Positions 1 to 12,800 of a DNA stretch of 64,000 nucleotides are shown piece by piece (the stretch's first letter is position 1; the number at the start of each line of letters is the position of its first letter). A model generated the notes under the pieces. It did not search any database. It worked only from the letters and a program-made list of their open reading frames with translations, and was not told the DNA's origin. The stretch is from the NCBI RefSeq assembly GCF_003073045.1, contig NC_037597.1, positions 4,460,717-4,524,716 on the forward strand. Reading direction: 5' to 3'. The position numbers were made by a program, and so were the translations under genes. The DNA is from Pomacea canaliculata. Lineage: Eukaryota; Mollusca; Gastropoda; Architaenioglossa; Ampullariidae.

Positions 1-285
1 CTTCTTCCTCTCCCTCCTGGCCTCGTTTAAAAGAATACTTTCTGATGATCTTTCAGAAGAACAATAATTGAGAAAACCTTAGTTTTTCCCATTTATCAAC
101 CACTCCAAAAATTCATGAAAAAAATAAAGAAAACTTTCTGACAACTGAGCACAAGCAAACTGTGCAGATTCAAATCATCCACTAAAAAAATGTACAGACA
201 CATGGTGCATTTAAGTCATGAAAAAAGACCTAAGAAAATATATATATATTTAAATTGTGATTGGCTGTCTTGTGTTTTTAAACAC

Positions 286-3200
286 CTCTGGAATGTTGCT
301 CTCTACCCACTCCATGCTGGGTACAACTGTGTCCCACATCACAAGTCCTCTGCTCAGTGTCTGCCAGAAAGACAACATTCACATTTTATCAATAGCGAGA
401 ATAGAATTCTGGTTTCGGCAATTAGCATTCTGAGTGCATTCTACAAAGTTTTCTCCTGATCACTAATGTGTATACATATGGTACCAAAAGTCACCCAAAA
501 TACTTTTGACTGAAGAACTATTCTCTCTAGCCTTTGCTAATATTGTTTACATTTTGAAAATACACACAGAAAAGCAAAAGTATAAATAAATAAAATAAAA
601 CAGCCATGATATCATAAAACTGAAACAAAACTAAAGAAATGCAAATTATAACTGGAGGCATAAACATAAGAAGCGAATTAAAATTACTGCCACTGGCGTA
701 TGATGAGCAACACAGGTGCTGCATGGGAATTGTACCCTTTAATTTACCATTAGTTATTGTCTTAATTTTATGCTTTACACATATAAAGATATTTACTATA
801 TCACAATGCCATCAAGACAGTCTGTTTCTGTAATATACAATTTATGAGAATCATCAACATTGAAGTTCTTGCAATGTCAATTCAGAAAACTGACATTCCC
901 ATACCCTCAAAAGCAGGAAGTCTGCACGAATCTGGTCCAACATGAATTGTGTATCAGGAGCTTGCAGCCACTCTGCTATGGCACTGCAAGCACAGACATA
1001 TCTGTATCAGATAAACATTAGTGCTCTGTTTCTTGCTGCACAAACACCGTTGTCTGAATCATGCATGTTTATCTGTTGCATATCTGACATTACTATGTTC
1101 ATTTTAGTCATATCCGTTTTCTATGTAGTTGTTGACACTTTCTCTTTCAAACACCTCACAATCCTTCCTGCTCACAAATTTGCTCTGGTCTTAATGAAGA
1201 CACACATGCACACACAAATACAAGCTATCAAAGAGACTGGCCTGTTTCCAGTGCGAAAGAAAAGCATCCCAAGGGCCAGAGTTGCACCTGGTGAAGTCAC
1301 ATCCACATTGACACAGTCTCCTTCCTGCAGCAGAACAACTATTTTCATTTCTATACTAAACGCTGGGGATATAGCAAACCATCTTAGGTTTTTACACTGT
1401 CCCCAAGACAGATTATCAGAATCTCAAAGACAAAGTGGCAGTAAACAAAAAGCATATTATGATTTGTGATGTATATTGCAAATAAACTTTTAAAAAAAAA
1501 ACAGTCTGATCTCAAGACTTCTTAAATACCACATAGTAATTTGCAACATTGCATGGCAAATTTTTGCAACAATATAATGGTAAAAACCTGGTATCGATCT
1601 TACCGTGATCAAATAGCTTGGAGATCTGAATCGCTCTCTATAAATGCCAGGCTGTCAAATCAATCAATTCGTCAATTAATCAAAATGCAAGTCTTTAAAA
1701 AGTGCTGTTAAAATTTATGTTATATCATTTTTGCTTACGGTGGGCAAGAGATCCCTTAACTGTAGTCTTATATAACTAAAACGTATAAACAGAAAGAACA
1801 TCAGAGATGACAGCATTTTCAAGTGTTATGTATGTAAGAATATATGTTAATGTTAATGTAAAAGGAATTTTATGTCTATAAATGCTGTACACTAACCCAG
1901 TTTGTTACTCTGAGCTATTGCATTTCTGTGCGTCTCAAATTTCCAGTAATCTTTGTGTGCTCAATAGTGTCTAATTATTTTCACTACAGTCATTAAATGC
2001 AAATGTAGTGTGATAATGACTTTTGTGTAGCACACATTATCACACTTTCTTTTCAAAAAGAACATGACTATACTCACCAGAGGTCGCTTTTGACCTCCCA
2101 CCATGAGATGACACAATATGTCTGCCATACTGTGGTTCGAAAGTCCAATAGCTTGTTTTCCTTTCTGCAGACATTTTCCAATTCCTTTACAAAATGTGAA
2201 CATTAAGTACAGAAGTACTCTACTACAAGATATACAATAATCATACAACATGTAATCTGGATGCTGATAGTAACCTGTTGTACCACTCCTTTACAAACAC
2301 CATCGTGATAGTGAGCAATCCTGACTTTGGGCAACTACTCTGTCCTCAATGAAGAAAGATTGAAATGTTTTGATCAACACACTCACCCCAAACATGACCA
2401 GTCCAAGGGCCAGACCAGCAGCTAGTGAGTAGGACTCACGATCAATACAGTTCTCCATTTCAGGTCCTGGAGGTCGACCTGCCAGCAGGAATGTCACTTT
2501 GTTTGGTATGTGTGATGTTTGCATGCATGTCTCCAACAGTCTGTGCATGTGTGTGTGTGTGCCACTGTATATAAGCACAGGTTTATGTATATATTCATGC
2601 AACACATAAAGGTGATACATAAAACTATCCAATCATTTTTTATTCCTCATTGGTGATCATTATTACTGATTGCTTTAGTTAAGTTATGATAATATACTTG
2701 CATAAAGCAAAATCAAATCTTTGGATTTTGCTCACCCCATCAAATTTTAGCAGTCTCTCCTCCACACTTTATTATTATAATACTGCTTTTTGCCTCTTGG
2801 TATAATATTTAGCCCCAAAACAGCTTACATGGCAACTAAACTACAAGCAAACACATGGCTTTGGCAACAACTTATATGCTGCAGCTGGTAGTCTTTGCCT
2901 GAGTACACATCACACACCTATCTCAGCCAGGAGCACCTCAGCCATGTGCGAGTGAGCAGTACCCTGGTAGACCAGGCCTACCCCCAATACTGCAGCCACC
3001 TGCACATTATGTGGAATGTTCAACTCCGTGGATGTTGGTGGCAATAGAGCTGGCACATGCACACTCAACACTTTTGTGGTAGCCAGGTCCATAGTTCCAC
3101 GTCTAAGAGAAAAATAGTCCAACTATTGATACCAGTTTTACTAATGATGTTAAGTTTATCACTCAGTCTCATCTCTACAGTGGATGGGGGAATACTCTCT

Positions 3201-6200
3201 GACCTGTCAGCAGAGGGGAGGAGGGATGAGGACAGAAGGTACAGGGGTGTACTAACTGGTCTGTATGTCCATTTTGTGAGGTACAAGGAACTATCAATGT
3301 CACTACAGACTGCCAATTACATGAAGATTTTGTAGTGTCATATAGTGTTGTTTTTTTTCAGTATCACCACAAACTACCAGTAATATAAAACTGTTGTTAT
3401 TGTCAATGTGGTCATTTGCTGATACTGATTCTTCAAATTTTAGTTTCACCAGCATGACTTGATTCATCTGCTTGAAAACTAAAACTTACTAAAAGTACTT
3501 ATAGATGCAGACAGTTAATGCATTAAGTAGATCTCTCATTTACAAAAAAAAAAAAAGGTCTCCTGGTAAAATTAAAATCAAAAATGTATTTTACTTTGCT
3601 GCAGCTAGTCCCAGCAGAATCCCAATGGTGGTCATTTCATGTCCCTGAAACAAAAAGAATTTACAGTTAGGTGATTGAGTTCTGTATGCAACTGTTGCTG
3701 TCATGTGACCTTTGGTCACTCCATATCAGTGCAACAGTGGTAAATCACCTCTGTCCAGCAAGTTAATGTTTCACAGCTGTTTTCAAATCCATCTCAATGT
3801 AGCCAATAACAGGCTGCCTTAATATATATGCTTCTGAAAATAAATTGTCAAAACAAAAGACTATTTTGAAAACTGCATAATGTAATATGCTTTAATAAAC
3901 ATCAATATTATGTTCATAACGTATCATCCTACCATAACAAAATCAATAATAAGCATATTTATATAGCACACTTGTTCACTCTAGAACAGACTCAATGTGC
4001 TGTACACAAATAAAAACAAATGACAACGCATTAAAGCACATACAGATCGCATTGCGCCACTTGCAGTCGAGAGAAATAATAAAAACAATAATGATAATAA
4101 AGTACAGATGGTAAGAACACATACAAGGACACAAGCAACATAACATAAAAATGTTATGTCTATAGAATGACAAACGGGAAGATGAAACATATGGAGCCAG
4201 TAGCGGCTCCCAGCTTGCTCAATTCAGTTGAAAAACTGCAAGTGAGCCACAAATCCTCCCATCCACATGACAGTTCTGGTCGCTGGATGGACTAAAGAGA
4301 CACGAGTTGTCATTGTTTTTCCTGCTCATAGAGTGCTTGCAAAATGCTTCTCAGAAGATCGTAATATCCAGTGAGCTCACAAGCCAGAGAAGCAGTAAAA
4401 ATCCACCGATTTAATACTGATAGAATACATTCAAATTGTCATGAGTGATAATAATGAGTCACAAATCTTGTTTTGATATGGTATTTTATTCGACATAGTA
4501 TTTGACACTGATAGAAGCTTCCACAGAAAAGAATAATATCACAGAAGATAGATTACTAATGTGATTTTTTTTTTGTTGAAAGAACACCAAATCAACAATA
4601 GTCACAAATGGTAAATGGAGGTCTGTAGCATCCGTTTCTAGATTTTGTAGTGCAGATCTAATGCACATTAAGTCTAAAGTCAAATCTAAAATCATTAGGA
4701 ATCTGTGAGAGAAGCAGATCCATTTAGACTTGAAAAGTCTTGTGTCTAGATTAAATCATCTGTAGATCACGAGGATCAACATGATAATGAAGCAGAAAGG
4801 ATAGAGCGGACTGCACCAACTGTATGACACTACCAATATTCTGGAATTATTTCTAAATGAATTATATTTTTTAATCACAAACTTACTGAATTATATGGTG
4901 ATAGTAGAAAACAAGAGAATCAAACATTTCAATGAGACTCAATCATAAATATGCTTACAACTAAAACATTCTTATCAGAAAAATAAACAGTATGTAAAAC
5001 ATACCTTGCTGAGGTAATCATGTACATTTAGAGTATTCAAGTTAGGCAAATGGCCATTCAACCCCAGTGCCATCAGGAACCCTGCATACTCATTGGTCAG
5101 TTCATTACTTTTGGGTTTGTTGTAGATGATCCATGCTGACTCAACCTGAATAAGCATTTTTAGTGACTTGTGATAAGTAAAAAGGCGTAGGTTTTTAATC
5201 AATTATCATTAATAGTGATCACATTATTTCATGCTTTATCTTTATCTTCATGCTTTATCTTTATCATACATGCTTTATCTCTTTACACAAAATGAAGACC
5301 TATTTATGTCTACTTAACATTTTAACTAAGTGACTTCAAGCCAGTGGCCATCATCCCCTATTCTCACTAAGTGCATGGAGAGGGTTATGTGCAACCAATC
5401 AGTCGCTGCCATTGCTGGTCAACTAGTTTGCATATAAAGCAAAATGAGGCATCACAAGTTTAGTAGGGCACAGTCTCAACCAGTCTGGTCATAAATATTG
5501 GGGCCCTGCAAGGGCATGTCTTGTCAACAATATTCTCTTCCACCTAAGCCAATAAAGTCTAGGATAAAAGTAAAAACTGTCGGACGGAAACTTATCCTGT
5601 GCCTAGAAAACAGCAGCCACAACAAATTGCATAACACTAGACTGATGTGGTATCACTTTCCTATGCTCAAACAGAATTTTGTGCCTTTTTTTGATTACAG
5701 GTGCAAAACATATACCCTGAAAGCAGATATTTCATAAATGATTGCACATAAAATGCTGCAGAGTATAAATATTTTGACAATATCTATCAATATCTGTAAA
5801 AAATGCAAACCATTCAGTATGGTCTTTAAACTGTTCAGAAATCATGTTACTAAGAGAAGGTCTAAGGTCATATGCAGACAGAAAAAGTTACCTGAGAGAA
5901 ATTGGCTATTCTTAGACCAGCAGCCACCCCATTGTGAAACTGTGGCCAGGCGGTCATATTGGCTGGAACTTCAACACGAGTCAGATCAACTGTGGTATTC
6001 CTAGCACATAAATGAAAATATACCTTAGTTTCTTCAGATTATTAACATTGTTTCCTATTATTAACCATTTTCAACAAGCACAGTAACAAGGTTATATTAC
6101 ACAAAGTTCATATTGCAAATTAACTACCATGTAATTTTCAGAATGGGACTTTACCTAGGTGGTGCTCTTCCAGTCAAACACAGCTTTGGGATGGGAAGAG

Positions 6201-6829
6201 CTTCAGTGGTGAGAGGAACATAAGTACACAAAGTGAACATTCCTCTGAAATAAAATCAAGCACAGCTACAGAAATACTTATCTATGTGAAACTTTTTTTC
6301 CTGAAATGTATAGACATGAACATTCCCCTGAAACATGACTGACTGAGAATTGCATTAAATGGCTGGTCCTTAACAAATTAGCATTAAATTTACATTAACA
6401 ACTAAACTGAAATGTAAATGAAGTGCATCTGAACATAAAGCTCAATTGCTCCTGCAGGACAATGGGGAAAGGCGGTGGGGGTGGAACGGAGTAAAGTAGG
6501 AAGTTGAAAAGTTGAAAGACCACAATTCATCATTTATTGGGAAATCTCATTTGCAAAAAAAAAAAAACCAAAACAAAACACCATAGCTGAGCTGAGCCAG
6601 CTGATTAGTGAGTAAAGTCACTACCAGCAAGAAAGGGTATCTACCTTCCCACAGGAAGAGCCATAGTGCGGATGCAGATGGAATACAGGTGGCGCTCTTG
6701 CTCTTCTATAAAGTCATGGTCACTGACCTCTGGCCTCTGTACAATAGCAATGCGTACAGGATGTGCAGACTGCAGCATGTGACGTACTTCCTGCACACGC
6801 AGGTCTTCACTCCACCGAAGTGATAGTAG
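286..6829 (-). CDS. ANAPC1: ANAPC1 coding exons 26-37: PC-repeat region, open at the window edge
   Basis: Exons: 6645-6829, 6155-6244, 5892-6000, 5005-5145, 3595-3644, 2918-3102, 2387-2478, 2078-2164, 1604-1651, 1242-1324, 905-983, 286-360. This is the most conserved part, reading into the proteasome/cyclosome (PC) repeat toroid. Landmarks are WSEDLRVQEVRHMLQSAHPVR, PIPKLCLTGRAPPR, NEYAGFLMALGLNGHL, HNVQVAAVLGVGLVYQGTAH, RESYSLAAGLALGLV, YRERFRSPSY and VNVDVTSPGATLALGML. All but one junction keep phase with canonical sites. The donor of exon 1242-1324 is ambiguous: a GC donor gives the exact family length, and a GT donor 15 nt on, with a shifted acceptor, gives four extra residues. After 286 the next exon would lie outside the window. 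Confidence 0.92.
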
Positions 6830-9800
6830 CTGGAATAAAAAAGATGATCAACAAAATAAATGAAGTCCAAAGTATCCAACCAAAACACAAAGACAGGTCC
6901 CAAGAAAGTGGTTGAGCATGTCTACATGACATAAGAGAGGCAGACCCCTTTCATTTCTTTTGACCTTGCCTGATAAACAATAGTTATAATAATAGTAGCA
7001 GTCATGGTAAACCAATTATTTAGCTATTTCCAAAGGAGATGGGTTTTAAGTCCAGAATAGAAAGCTTGTAGCATTTCCCCTGTAACGAGAAACAGACACA
7101 AGGCATTCCAAATACTGGGACATGCAAAAGACAATAAGTGATGGCTGAACCTCCCAGTCTGATACATGGGCAGTGAGAAAACCTGTTAGGGCCGAGTGAA
7201 CTGACTTGCCAGGCTGGTTGGGCATTACAAGTTCAGACAGATTGAGGCAAGGTCATGAACAACACAATAGCAAAGTATAGCAATCTTGCAATCAATATGA
7301 GCCCAAACTGACAGCCAGTCCAGATCATGCAGAAGTGGTGTGACAAGATCAGCTTTCTGCTTCTGGAATACAATGCAAGCAACATTGATCCAAGTTCTCT
7401 GGAGCTTGTTGAGCAGGCATTCAGGGAGATCAACAAACACAAACTTTGCAGTAGTTGAGCCTGGACAGTGCAAATACTGACATAATTACTTGGTGGAAGT
7501 AACAGAGAGGAAATGTCTATAAATCACATGGCTAATATTAACAGATGGCCAGGAGGTCTGAACAATGATGAAATTAGTGACCCTTTACTCAGCTAGTGAG
7601 TACTCTATAATCACCAGGTTATGGAGCTTCCAAGGGGAAGCAGTGTCATGACAATGATATGACACTGAGATGATAGCAAACAAGAAAACCTCATCCAAAT
7701 GTTCCTCCTCTCTCTTTCACATTTACACACACATCCACTTGTGAAATAATGAGTGAGTGCTTGCCTCTGAGTCCATGTGCTCCATGCCATCCTCATCATC
7801 TTTGGTAGTGCCAGAAACAGGGTGGGAAGTGGGGACCCGAGCCTGGTCTGGCTGCCATGAATGATTATGCAACAGCTGGCAGAGATCCTGGCGTCCTGTG
7901 AGCAACACAAGCTCAACTAAGCTTTCCATCTATGACCACAAATGTTCTTTACAAAAAAGACATTCTGATTAGCATTTTCACATTAGACAGCTTTACGTCT
8001 TTCATGTTCTTCTTTTACATTACTGACTGTGCCTGTCTTGTGGATACTGTGATGTGTACAGTGCGTTGTTTTCCTGCTGACTGGAACATTGGGTTACACA
8101 ACATATTAATATGATGAAAGTAACATTCATATTCACCTAAAAATTAACTGTCAGGGGGAGGGGGGGTTGACACTTCAGGATAATTACTATTCAATCTTGC
8201 AATCCATATCCACACTAAATGTTATTTCCAATAATCTGAAATCCACTAAGATATACCATTTTGTGCTGTAAAATTTTTAGTAGTGTGAATTCTACATAGT
8301 CATGTCATCTGGTACAGTATGAAGAAGAAATATACAAGTTTAAAGCTAAGATTCTTAGAAATTACACACCTATTAAATTATACTCTTTCTCAGACCAGTC
8401 AGATGGAGGATTACAGCGACAGCGCAAGATTGCCTCCCTCAGAGGTAAAGACACTCCCACAGGAAGGCAGTTCAAATCTTGCTGGGTTATGCCTGCAGAA
8501 AGCATACGTATATGAGTATTTATAGACTGCCCCTCACCACCTCCTACAGTAGTCAGTCAATTATGCTTGTACTTTGTCTATGCTTCTATGGGTATCTCAT
8601 CCAGGGAGGTCCTAAAACTTATCATTTTTCCTAAACTGTTCAAAGTCACCTACCATTCAAGTCTCAAATCTCACTATCTGCAAGCATGCGCCCTCTACAT
8701 ATTTTTAAGTACAGCACTTCCTTTTTGAAGGCAGAATAGGTAATAGTGGTCATGGGTTAGTTACTTTTACCCATCATTAGCCATAATTAGCTCCCTATGC
8801 TTATTCAGATCACTGGCTTCTTCCACACAATTGTCACTGTTGATGACATTCATGATGCCAGTCTAACTTCAGTTGTCTTACCAAGGTGGGTCATGGTGAG
8901 TATTATACGCTGAGCAATGTTGCCTCCTAGGGACTGCTGTGAAAACTCCGAGACAGAGAAAGGTCAGCAGTCGGTGCTCTGTGACCTGATTAAAGAAGAC
9001 ATGATGCAACCACTCTGATGAGCCTTGGAGAATAATCTAACAATCTGTTCTAGCTGTTTAAAACACACACATACATAATTGTTTCCTGCACATTTAAAAT
9101 AGTGAAAAAAATTGCCAAAAGCAGTACATGGTAGCCATCACATCAGTGTTGTGCAAGTTTTCTTACCTGCTGGGGCCAGCCTGCGCAAACACCTTTCAAC
9201 AGCCAGCTCTGTTGAAATCTCTTTATTAAACAGTACAGCATATAACTGAAAAAAGTAAATTGGAAAAAATATGTACAACAGAAAAAACAAACCACCAAAG
9301 AGCCTGATCAAGGTGGGCAAAAATTGCCTGTTGATCTCAAAAAAACTTCTTCATGCAAATGTATGTACACTACAACATTAATCATCATCCTTCTAGCAAC
9401 TCATTGAAATCTCTAAACAAATGGAATTCTGCAAACTCAGAAGCCATTCTAAAACTGATTAAAACAACCTGCAACCTTAAACAAACATAAGCTTTTTTTG
9501 TTTGATTGATGGGTCTGCCACCTGACTTCCTTTAAACAAATGTCCCACCACCCACTTCACAGAGATACATACTGAGATGACATTAACTGTAGAGCAGCAA
9601 ACAAGTGGGATGTAGAGAAGGGGCATTTGAGGAGTGCCACACAGACTGTGGTAGATCCAGCTCAACACACAAGGTGGTTCCCGTGGAAACACCTGTGGGT
9701 ATTGCATCTTGCTAAGATGTTCTGTAAGAATAAAGTGATGCAGACAGTGATAGTGACATTTGCAGTGAGACAAGTAATGGTCAATATTAAAAGCTCTCTG

Positions 9801-12800
9801 ATTTGGAGCCACTGAAAAAATAAGACCGGGTCTTGTATAAATTTTTGTTCCAAAAGAGGCGTTAGAGCTTATTTTTAGGGGATGTCTCATTTTTTTCATG
9901 TACAAAACCCTACAATTAATACAGTTATGTCATCTTTTTTCTGGAAAATCATCATAACTCATAAAGTTATTTATTTATGTCTTAATATCATTACTATGCA
10001 ATTCAATACATCCATTGTGCATTTCAACAGACTAACAAAATCTGTCTGACTGCCTGATGATTTTAACTAGGGCTTATATCTGGGGTAGGATTTATGTCAC
10101 AAACATCATGAAAAATCATTCTAGGGCTTGTTTTGGGGTTAGGTCTTATTTTGGGGAAAACATAGTATTCCTGCAGTACATCCATTGATTAGATAAAATT
10201 CTGTCTTTTGGGGTTTTTTTACACTTCTTTCAAAATTTTATTTTGAAAGTAAATTCTCTTTCTTTGAGACTTACCAGATGGCATGACCATAGGAGATAAA
10301 GGGTTGCACTGGCTCGAAAAGTTGTCTACCTGACAGTGAGCTAGCACGTGCCAGGTGTGCAAAGCACTCCACTAATCACATGAGCAACTGCCTTCTAAAA
10401 GGCTCTATATCGTCTTTCAAATGTAACAAAATAAATGCTTAATTGCTAGAATAAAGTAATTCATGGAAGACTAAGCCCTGAATGGACTAAACTCTCAAAC
10501 AATGAGTTCACATGAGTGGGGAGGAGGTTAGGTAGATATTGTATCTAATGTTTCAAAAACAATATCCAGTATTAATCAAGAAAGATAATAATAGTCACAT
10601 AAAATATCTTCAAGTCCTGCATGGGGCACTTGCCTTCAGAGATCTGGCTGATGTCATCATAAAGGTCAAAGAGCTGAGGGAAATCTCGACAATAAAGGTC
10701 ACTGTAGAAGTGGCAATGTTGGTCTCTGCAAAATGAGAGCTTCATGCGTAAGTCTTTCACAACAAACTGAAAAGCTATTGAGTAGCTACAAAACTAGAAA
10801 AAAGCTGTAATCACCATCTCTTTTTTTTTTAATCACTACTGTGAATGAAGGAGAAAAAAAGATAAAATATATATGGACTGCTAGAACACAATTAAAACAA
10901 GATTAATTTGAAAAAAGGACACGCACCTTGCAATCTGGTATAGTAATGGTGCCAGCGATTCAACCTCTTCATGTAGCAGCACATTAAGTTTAAGCTCCTG
11001 CACAGAAAGACAGTTGCATATCACCATCACTACAAAAATCACCATCTAGCTTTCCAAATATCCATTACCTGTTGTGAATTTTTCCTTATTTTCAGAACAT
11101 TATTTTCTTGTAAGACTGCACCATTAATGCAATCATTATAATCATGATAATAATAAATGCAAAATTTGTAAAACACATACTCACACTCTAAGGAGTATGC
11201 TCTTAGCGCTTAAGAACAAGAACGAAACATGGACAGCATACGAGGAACAGGAAAACAAACAAATAACATATGAGCTATAAAAGAATAAGCAACCGTACTA
11301 AACAAAGAATAAAATCAAATACAGAAAAAATAATGATAAACAATGGAAAAACACAAAAGGGAACCAAGTAACAAGAACAAGAGCTGAGAACAATATGATA
11401 TTGCAAAAGGATGGGTTTGAAAAAGGATTAGCATCTCTTGCAAAATCTTGCACGTTTCAAATGTGTACAATTTCTCATCAGCCAGATGAATATACATGCA
11501 AACATACACAACAATCTGCTGCAGATAATAAAAATAAGAACTTTAATGATGTGTTCAATGTGTGCAAGAAAAACATAATTCATGTGCACAGTTCCTGTCT
11601 ACACATACTTTAGTCCCAGATATTGCAGTCTGTTACAAATCATGGAAGCAATTAAGACAACTTCTGTCACATTTTTCATTAAGTTTCCTATATCTTTCCG
11701 GTATACTCTTTTACTTTTTTCATCAGTCTTGTGAGATGGTATTTTCCAGCCATGACTTCAGTGCTTTCAAAATGTTCTTTATTTTGCTAGTTTTTACATC
11801 AGTTTGTAAGGACCCACTCATGAAAGATAAGCACTTTTAATATCTTATTTTCGCCCTAAAATCTCAAATCCTGTAAGCACCTATGAGTCAGCACACATCC
11901 TATCATGTCAAATTATTTTATCTATGAGAAGAAAAAAAATCTGACATCCCTTTTGAGTATAAGTATCTTCTAACCTCGTACACCAGATGTAAGGCCAGGA
12001 GAATGGCTGGACAGTGCTGGAAAAGCAGCGCACTGGTGTCAATTGTGCATGGCTTGGAGTAGGTAGAATGGTCTGGCACCACAAGGCATTCCTTCAAGAC
12101 CAAGGCTCCCTTCTGTTTGATTTAGGACGTATGCATGATGACTAGAATTCACCAGATACTCCCAGTCCTGAACAACACAAGCCTTTAATGTAAACGTTCA
12201 ATGAGGTCTTCAAAAATATTCATGGAAAACAAGACAGGAAGATTCTGAAGTGGAAGCAGTTTTAAATAAAACCCAATAAGATTTCAAAAAAAGTTACAAA
12301 AGGCAAATTTTAAAAAAATTTCAAGTCTTCTATCTTCAAACTATGGCAAAAAGCACATCTCTGAGTAGATCTAAGATTTTCAAATGATCATGTGAAATGC
12401 TTTCCCCATAATTTTACCTTCAGTAACTATGCAGTCTGGTTTCACTGTCAACAAATAATTAAACTAACCTCCTCTCCTCCTTGGTCTGAAGGACGTGCAC
12501 GCTTGGCAGACATGTCAGGGGACATTGAACGGTCCAGCTCATGCTGTCACACAGACACACCCCCATTACACCCAACACTTCTTATATTTTTTAAAGAATT
12601 AAGCATTGACACCATAGAAAATGATCTGCATTTATTTTGGCATTAATACTGTTGTAGGCACAGTGTGAAGAAACACTAGTAAATAATTTTACAATTATGA
12701 TTTTGTACTTTTTCATTAAAGACAAGTGATAACCAGCTTTGAGACATGGGTGACCATGAAGGTGGAACATAAAAGAACCATCCAAAACATCAGAAACTGA

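Noticed and set aside
942..1469. 175-codon plus-strand frame
   Set aside because: It lies over two ANAPC1 exons (905-983, 1242-1324) on the other strand and has no recognisable motif; it is a shadow.
7895..8400. ANAPC1 junction with donor GACTG|GTCTGA and acceptor near 7921
   Set aside because: It would change a conserved Trp to Cys. The alternative junction 8370 to 7895 uses better sites and reproduces SDW...LIGRQDL exactly.
9477..9905. 142-codon minus-strand frame taken as a whole gene
   Set aside because: Only 9573-9721 is coding, as one ANAPC1 exon; the rest is intron read-through.
12110..12160. A 40-nt intron inside the frameshifted ANAPC1 exon
   Set aside because: It would restore the frame but is far shorter than any other intron here; a one-base indel is simpler.
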